DNA of 11,215 bases, taken from NCBI GenBank assembly GCA_946886245.1, contig CAMPIF010000093.1, positions 1-11,215 of the forward strand. Reading direction: 5' to 3'. The DNA is from Ectopseudomonas composti. Lineage in GTDB: Bacteria > Pseudomonadota > Gammaproteobacteria > Pseudomonadales > Pseudomonadaceae. Position 1 is the first letter of the stretch. Each line of letters starts with the position of its first letter. This document shows, one piece after another, positions 9,601 to 11,215 of the stretch. The translations under genes and the position numbers were made by a program. Below the pieces are notes generated by a model. That model had not been told where the DNA came from and ran no database searches. It worked only from the letters and a program-made list of their open reading frames with translations.

Positions 9601-11215
9601 AGCCCCGAAGGACACCAGCGCCATCAAACTACCAGCGCCACCCTCCGTACTGATCAGCAGGCGCTGACCTGCTTCAGGGTTACCTGGATAAGGTGTGTCC
9701 AATTGGTCTTCGTGCACGGTGCCGCCGACGGGCGCCTTGGTGGTCCATGCCACCTGGATGTTCACATCGTTGTAGTCGTTGTCGCTGTTGCCGTCGTTGA
9801 CGTCTTCCCAGTTCTGGTTGCCCGGTGCGGCGTTGTCCTCGACATGGGATTTGCCAGCGGGGTTCAGCGCAGGGTTGTCGAACAATACATCAGCACCACC
9901 GGCCCCATTGATTTCTGTATCGCCGATGAAGGCTTGCCACTGCCCCTCCACGATCTGAAAGGTTACCTCGGTATTGCTGGCAGCGCCGTTCAAGCCCCCA
10001 TTGGGAATGATGAAGAAACCAACCTCACTCGGGTCGAGCCCGTGAAGGGTGATCGAGTCGCCCTCTGTCAAGCCGCTGGTGTCGCCCCAGATGATCTGAC
10101 CGCTGATTGGCTCACCATCCGGACCTTTGATGTAATAGCCATAGCTGTTGAGGTATGACGCATCACCGCCCTGATAGGTGATGGTCAGGCAGTGTTGGCC
10201 ACCATCTTCCACCAACACCGGTACGTCGTCTTCCACGTCGATCACGAAACTGCCAGGGTTGAAGCTACCTGGTACTGCGTCGCCGTCGTAGTCGGTGGCG
10301 ATCAGCAGCTTGGAGAAGTCCAACGCGAGGTCCTTGTCGCCCAACAGTTCGCTGTCATCTCCGTCCTTGCGTGGATGATCGATCGGCCCCGACAAGGTGA
10401 ATACATACCCACCATCGCTGGTCACGACCAAGGTGAATACCGGCACGCCACCCGCAGTCGCTGTCAGTGTGCTCGTGCTGCCATCTTCCGAGACCGCAAC
10501 TGAATAGACCAACGGTTCGGTAGCCGAGGTCAGAGCCAGCGCCTGCAGATCGGTCAATGCCTCAGGGTCGGTACTCAGCTGGAAGCCCCCGCGCCCATCA
10601 GCCCCGAAGTTGACCAGCACATCCAGCGCCCCCGGATCACCCATGAGCTGATGGGTTTGCGCGGGCAGGTTGCCGGGTTCGGCGTTACCGATACTGACCA
10701 GGGCATCCTCATGCACCAGGCCTCCGACGACCGGAGGCTCACCTTCGCTTTCGACCAGCTCGGGACTGTCATCGTCCACCATGATGCTCAGGTTGCCGGT
10801 CGCAGGGGTGCCGTTGCCGTCCGTAATGCTGTAGGTGAAGGTAAGGAAGAGGTCGTTCTCGTCGCGGCCTCCGGGCAGCGGCGGCTCGTGATCCAGTGCG
10901 GCCAGCAGTTCAAATGTGTAAGTACCGGCCAACAGGTCGGTGACTTCGAGCCTGAAGACCTCCTGATCACCAGCGAAAGCCATCAACGTCAGTCCATCCA
11001 GACTCACCTCGTAGCTAAGCGGTACGCCCCCCGAAGTCATCCCCAACCCAGACAGCCCTGCCGTACTCCAGGTGAATCCACCCGGGCCGTCAGGACCAAA
11101 GCTGTAGCCCAGAATACCAAATACCGAAGCAGCCTCACCGGGAAGATCATTGGGTCCGCCGGCGATGCCGCCTGACAAACCCTCCTCGTCGACTGCATTG
11201 ATAGCCTCGCCCCCG
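3646..11215 (-). CDS. Giant RTX adhesin secreted by a type I system (LapA/MapA-like), C-terminal part
   Basis: The frame is open from the window edge at 11215 to TGA at 3646-3648, so at least 2,522 residues are visible and the N-terminus lies outside. Residue numbers here count from a TTG codon at 11178 that is only a reference point, not a real start. In order there are seven T1SS-143/DUF5801-like repeats (to about 1679) interrupted by two DUF4114-like modules (328-483 and 1040-1195) and an unrecognised module (1382-1502). Then follow VWA-1 (about 1686-1860), an Ig/cadherin-like domain (about 1878-2005), VWA-2 (about 2067-2286), RTX nonapeptides (2363-2408) and a secretion signal. The protein is rich in Asp and Gly, as calcium-stabilised RTX adhesins are. 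It should be exported by a LapB/C/E-type transporter, held at the outer membrane by its missing N-terminal retention region, and released by LapG. Its cysteines, rare in this class, all sit at module borders. Confidence 0.93.
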   Translation of the reverse strand, partial: GGEAINAVDEEGLSGGIAGGPNDLPGEAASVFGILGYSFGPDGPGGFTWSTAGLSGLGMTSGGVPLSYEVSLDGLTLMAFAGDQEVFRLEVTDLLAGTYTFELLAALDHEPPLPGGRDENDLFLTFTYSITDGNGTPATGNLSIMVDDDSPELVESEGEPPVVGGLVHEDALVSIGNAEPGNLPAQTHQLMGDPGALDVLVNFGADGRGGFQLSTDPEALTDLQALALTSATEPLVYSVAVSEDGSTSTLTATAGGVPVFTLVVTSDGGYVFTLSGPIDHPRKDGDDSELLGDKDLALDFSKLLIATDYDGDAVPGSFNPGSFVIDVEDDVPVLVEDGGQHCLTITYQGGDASYLNSYGYYIKGPDGEPISGQIIWGDTSGLTEGDSITLHGLDPSEVGFFIIPNGGLNGAASNTEVTFQIVEGQWQAFIGDTEINGAGGADVLFDNPALNPAGKSHVEDNAAPGNQNWEDVNDGNSDNDYNDVNIQVAWTTKAPVGGTVHEDQLDTPYPGNPEAGQRLLISTEGGAGSLMALVSFGADGPGAFGLVGSETVAEVLGAQGLTSGGEPMLYSISTTTDPDGNPISTLTATAVAEVGGYPVFTLIINADGSFSFELQGPIDHPSDDGDDNELWSSEGGIGLDFTHLFTATDGDGDPLQLPEGAKGLFVIKIQDDVPLPAQPNPQQPVVSGLVHEDALGNGNAEPGSEPEQTRTVEGDIGALDVLVNFGADGRGGFHLSQEPGALSGLQTLALSSGGVALFYVVSTDGTTLTATAGEGGSEVFRLEVNSDGSYLFTLKGALDHEEEDGIDSETLGDNSLELDFSGVLVATDGDGDPIADGFASASFVIDVEDDVPTLKPVDPQQLALGGTVHEDLLTSPNAGNPDGGTQTLVVSTEGGAGTLASLVSFGADGPGAFGLVNSGDAAALLDAQGLTSGGDNLVYEVVETRVDGKLVSTTLTAVSADSLGNYPVFELRVNADGSFHFELQGPIDHPEQSDNDGELWSSDGVFGIDFTQLFTATDGDGDPLQQPEGTTGLFVINIEDDVPELVVSEPDYCLTLTYKGGDASYVNSYGYYIKGEDGTPLSGKVIWADTTDLTDGDSVVLMGLDPSQVGFFIIPDGAANNIADGTEVSFAPVDGQWQAFVGATPLSGAGGANVVFSDPALNPGDKQHVLDNGAAGNQNWEDINVGGDNDYNDVNIQATWTVKTPAPVGGTVHEDKLTDPHQGNPDGPGQTLMISTATGAASLLSLVAFGADGPGDFSLVEEGSAAELLNAQGLTSGGEPLDYQVTQELDDDGNLVSTTLTATATVAGGYPVFELVVKANGDFSFELQGPIDHPLKNGDDNELWSSDGAFGIDFTQLLAITDGDGDPLQIPQGAGGLFVINVQDDVPTLAEKDCGCDPKNIDHGISHVLFLVDTGDGTMAVKIEYPGGSDIKDPSHPQGYVAWVEQAYGGTVEAYYIKAGTQFYDGDGDVIKPVDLGLGNYLVGGNSAFGGPAVIEATRPQYQTVDENCAPTLDHLVHEDQLSAPYLGNPEAGQTLVAEGSAGTLHALVDFGADGPGNFSLTGDVTSMLTQQLSSAGVELSYRVEYEWDGEQLVSSTLIGEVAGVEGYPVFSFEVGADGSYRFELKGPLDHPLGDGDDNETLGTAGQPIDFSKMLQATDGDGDPLPAGFPAGTLVIDVQDDVPIAASDKPDCIVQAAPPLVNLTLVLDISLSMAGPKLESLKQAVIDLAQGYAGLSAPVHVNLITFNSGAAEIGDFTFSALGDPGYTALLTAVEGLTVSGFTNYEQALGVARTQITNDVSAPGADPAQQHKLYFISDGEPTVGAQGATLTTWIANNWTNFIGNVDGDNNSATNSFTAHSVGVSFTGSFMGQIASDGSVISSEPDSLSATLLDLADLGGSVSGDVLVNDSLGADGLGRIESVSVDGQTFSLNEAGDGIEVSGAGPVAWGFDAATAELTLTTATGTLKIHLDGDDIGQFDFSAQGNLNFGPSGQLTQSFTYVVSDGDGDHATADLDICIRGDQSVLVVGSNADDTPNSSVPHHVPSQYDDGKGAIEGTFGNDVLVGDLGGAKPPVIEPAENYNIALILDRSGSMADNPDGPGGYSSRLGLLKDAVNAFVGKLGTHTGQINIALISFSSSSSLLLSGTLTQIQTALAAPNNVLMALTASGATNYEAAMKQANAWFDGVEANDYNNLAYFLTDGDPTTYNNDNGNSGSTVNYRDVNRALDDATTLMDRAEVHAIGIGTGVNSNVLRFFDNTDEIGQGSLSFGGNTVDGAVGEPQIVTTPSQLFAVLDPGSVTDGGYASLGDDHLVAGASDDYLFGDSLNTLWIDASKAPGYQVLVDHLTALNSGVAPTQAQIMSFVRANAEKLGASVDGVGGDDVLEGGAGNDWLFGQGGDDTLIGGTGNDVLFGGSGKDTFVWNAGDRDSNYHDVVKDFGLGDKLDLSDLLVGVSDSGDANVLDDYLSFSFTATNTVISVSSSGNVADTSTIDQTITLENTLLGGGMGNAADIIDDMLTSQQLVA
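3649..3954 (-). other. C-terminal type I secretion target region
   Basis: The last 102 residues follow the RTX block. They read DVVKDFGLGDKLDLSDLL, then a Ser/Thr-rich beta region (FSFTATNTVISVSSSG) and end AADIIDDMLTSQQLVA. The DFxxGDKLDLSDLL segment and hydrophobic tail match the VCA0849-type C-terminal targeting domain recognised by T1SS ABC transporters and left uncleaved. Confidence 0.88.
3955..4092 (-). repeat. RTX calcium-binding nonapeptide block
   Basis: Residues 2363-2408 read as successive nonapeptides: GGDDVLEGG, AGNDWLFGQ, GGDDTLIGG, TGNDVLFGG and SGKDTFVW. These fold into a calcium-filled parallel beta-roll once outside the cell and drive folding after type I secretion. A shorter RTX-like piece (SLGDDHLVAGASDDYLFGD) lies upstream at about 4250-4310. 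The two are separated by a helical spacer with SKAPGYQVLVDHL and SFVRANAEKL, an arrangement common in giant adhesins. Confidence 0.92.
4323..4982 (-). other. VWA-2: second von Willebrand factor A domain of the adhesin
   Basis: About residues 2067-2286. The metal site is again complete: DRSGS at 2075-2079, Thr2157 in GATNYEAAM, and Asp2187 in FLTDGDPT. It reads IALILDRSGSM, INIALISFSSSSS and VHAIGIGTGVN. It is longer than VWA-1 between the metal-site motifs and the end, and differs clearly in sequence, so it is not a recent tandem copy. Confidence 0.9.
5164..5545 (-). other. Ig/cadherin-like beta domain between the two VWA domains
   Basis: About residues 1878-2005. It starts near GSVSGDVLVNDSLGADG, a phrase typical of beta-sandwich repeats in secreted adhesins (VCBS/cadherin-like). 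It continues with GDDIGQFDFSAQG and closes with FTYVVSDGDGDHATADLDIC. The closing Ca-site-like DGDGD fits a calcium-rigidified domain. After it a linker (to about 2060) contains one lone RTX-like stretch, GTFGNDVLVGD. Confidence 0.65.
5600..6125 (-). other. VWA-1: von Willebrand factor A domain of the adhesin
   Basis: This domain covers about residues 1686-1860. The metal-ion-dependent adhesion site is complete: DISLS at 1696-1700, Thr1770 in GFTNYEQAL, and Asp1805 in YFISDGEPT. Hydrophobic strands LTLVLD and VHVNLITF precede the expected helices. VWA domains with such a site bind ligands through a metal ion. In a biofilm adhesin, binding to a surface or a partner is a reasonable inference; the ligand is unknown. 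Confidence 0.88.
6142..6672 (-). repeat. T1SS-143/DUF5801-like repeat 6 (hybrid of subtypes)
   Basis: Residues 1503-1679. The first half (HLVHEDQLSAPYLGNPEAGQ, DFGADGPGNFSL) resembles subtype beta. The second half (NETLGTAGQPIDFSKML, TDGDGDPLPAGF, LVIDVQDDVP) resembles subtype alpha and lacks the WSS segment. It is the last repeat before the VWA-1 region. Confidence 0.8.
6673..7035 (-). other. Unrecognised cysteine-bounded module C in the adhesin
   Basis: Residues 1382-1502, inserted between repeats 5 and 6. It opens with CGCDPKN and closes with DENCAPTLD, and in between has SHVLFLVDTGDGT, KIEYPGG, GYVAWVEQAYGG, AYYIKAGTQFYDGDGD and NYLVGGNSAFGG. I cannot assign it to a domain family. The AYYIKAG segment faintly recalls GYYIKG of the DUF4114-like modules, so it could be a diverged relative. 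Cys1382 or Cys1384 could pair with Cys1497 across the module. Confidence 0.6.
7036..7593 (-). repeat. T1SS-143/DUF5801-like repeat 5 (subtype beta)
   Basis: Residues 1196-1381. It opens with VGGTVHEDKL and has AFGADGPGDFSLV, QGPIDHPLKN, NELWSSDGAF, TDGDGDPLQI and FVINVQDDVP. It ends just before the CGC that opens module C. Confidence 0.85.
7594..8061 (-). repeat. DUF4114-like module B
   Basis: Residues 1040-1195, 156 in all, the twin of module A. It has CLTLTYKGGDASYVNSYGYY, PSQVGFFIIPDG, NQNWEDINVGG and DNDYNDVNIQ. Its only cysteine (Cys1041) sits where Cys330 sits in module A. Like module A it is followed by a subtype-beta repeat. Confidence 0.75.
8062..8631 (-). repeat. T1SS-143/DUF5801-like repeat 4 (subtype beta)
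   Basis: Residues 850-1039. It opens with LGGTVHEDLL and has SFGADGPGAFGLV, QGPIDHPEQS, GELWSSDGVF, TDGDGDPLQQ and FVINIEDDVP. It leads directly into DUF4114-like module B. Confidence 0.85.
8632..9162 (-). repeat. T1SS-143/DUF5801-like repeat 3 (subtype alpha)
   Basis: Residues 673-849. It opens with VSGLVHEDALG, has GALDVLVNFGADGRGGF and LKGALDHEEE, then SETLGDNSLELDFS, TDGDGDPI and FVIDVEDDVP. It matches repeat 1 much better than its immediate neighbours. Confidence 0.85.
9163..9729 (-). repeat. T1SS-143/DUF5801-like repeat 2 (subtype beta)
   Basis: Residues 484-672. It opens with VGGTVHEDQL and has SFGADGPGAFGLV, QGPIDHP, NELWSSEGG, TDGDGDPL and FVIKIQDDVP. Repeats 2, 4 and 5 share the WSS segment and GPGxFxLV, which distinguish subtype beta. 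Confidence 0.85.
9730..10197 (-). repeat. DUF4114-like module A
   Basis: Residues 328-483, 156 in all. It opens with CLTITYQGGDASYLNSYGYY and has a PSEVGFFIIPNG core. It closes with NQNWEDVNDG and then DNDYNDVNIQ, the pattern of a DUF4114 C-terminal end with likely calcium-binding acidic residues. It has the same length as module B and aligns to it throughout. A single cysteine (Cys330) lies near its start. Confidence 0.75.
10198..10731 (-). repeat. T1SS-143/DUF5801-like repeat 1 (subtype alpha)
   Basis: Residues 150-327. It opens with GGLVHEDAL, has NFGADGRGGF in the middle and ends with FVIDVEDDVP. The acidic site reads TDYDGDAVPG, a variant of the DGDGDP found in the other VHED repeats. 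Together with repeat 3 it forms a subtype marked by GALDVLVNFGADGRGGF. Confidence 0.85.
10741..11215 (-). repeat. T1SS-type repeat 0 (divergent, cut by window edge)
   Basis: The frame runs from the window edge through AVDEEGLSGG, GPNDLPGE and YSFGPDGPGGF to DDDSPEL. It shares the FGxDGxGGF core, the LDHE segment and the closing DDxxPxL of the other repeats. It lacks the VHED opening and has ITDGNGTPATG in place of DGDGDP. It is the most divergent copy in the window. Confidence 0.75.

Noticed and set aside
6142..10731. Repeats as a DNA-level satellite or phase-variable array
   Set aside because: Similarity is at protein level; DNA copies differ at many third positions and there are no short identical tandem units that would slip.
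11176..11178. TTG as a start codon of the adhesin
   Set aside because: The frame stays open to the window edge and the residues before the TTG (AINAVDEEG) continue a repeat, so the true start is far upstream.

Overview
The window is GC-rich with codon use and gene content typical of Pseudomonas or a close gammaproteobacterial relative. This is inferred from a LapG/LapD pair of the pseudomonad type, a small Pseudomonas-type protein of unknown function, and a REP-like intergenic hairpin. No rRNA, tRNA, CRISPR array or insertion sequence is visible.

Layout. Positions 1-321 (+) hold the 3' end of a DUF454/YbaN inner-membrane protein. A 181-base gap follows, with a perfect 19-bp inverted repeat and a weak promoter candidate. 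Next comes a compact two-gene operon on +: lapG (503-1183), a periplasmic calcium-dependent cysteine protease, and lapD (1196-3142), a membrane c-di-GMP receptor with degenerate GGDEF and EAL domains. On the minus strand, convergent with lapD and only 10 bases from it, is a 113-residue protein of unknown function (3153-3494). It starts 22 bases downstream of a strong intrinsic terminator (3517-3551). That terminator ends a very large minus-strand gene, which fills 3646 to the window edge and continues beyond it. This is the C-terminal 2,522 or so residues of a giant type I-secreted RTX adhesin.

The adhesin part, read N to C, contains seven T1SS-143/DUF5801-like repeats (the first cut by the window edge). 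Interrupting them are two near-twin DUF4114-like modules and one unrecognised cysteine-bounded module. Then come a von Willebrand A domain, an Ig/cadherin-like domain, a second von Willebrand A domain, RTX nonapeptides and a C-terminal type I secretion signal.

How the genes work together. In the characterised Pseudomonas fluorescens Lap system, LapD bound to c-di-GMP sequesters LapG in the periplasm. When c-di-GMP falls, LapG is released and cuts the N-terminal retention region of a giant adhesin, freeing the cell from the biofilm. The key LapG and LapD residues are present here, and a giant RTX adhesin lies next to them, so the adhesin is the obvious candidate substrate. Its N-terminus, with the expected cleavage site, and the secretion ABC transporter genes lie outside the window, so this pairing is inferred. 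I see no wholly new system. The more unusual points are the mosaic of repeat subtypes, the cysteines placed only at module borders, the unrecognised module, and the small gene tucked behind the adhesin terminator.
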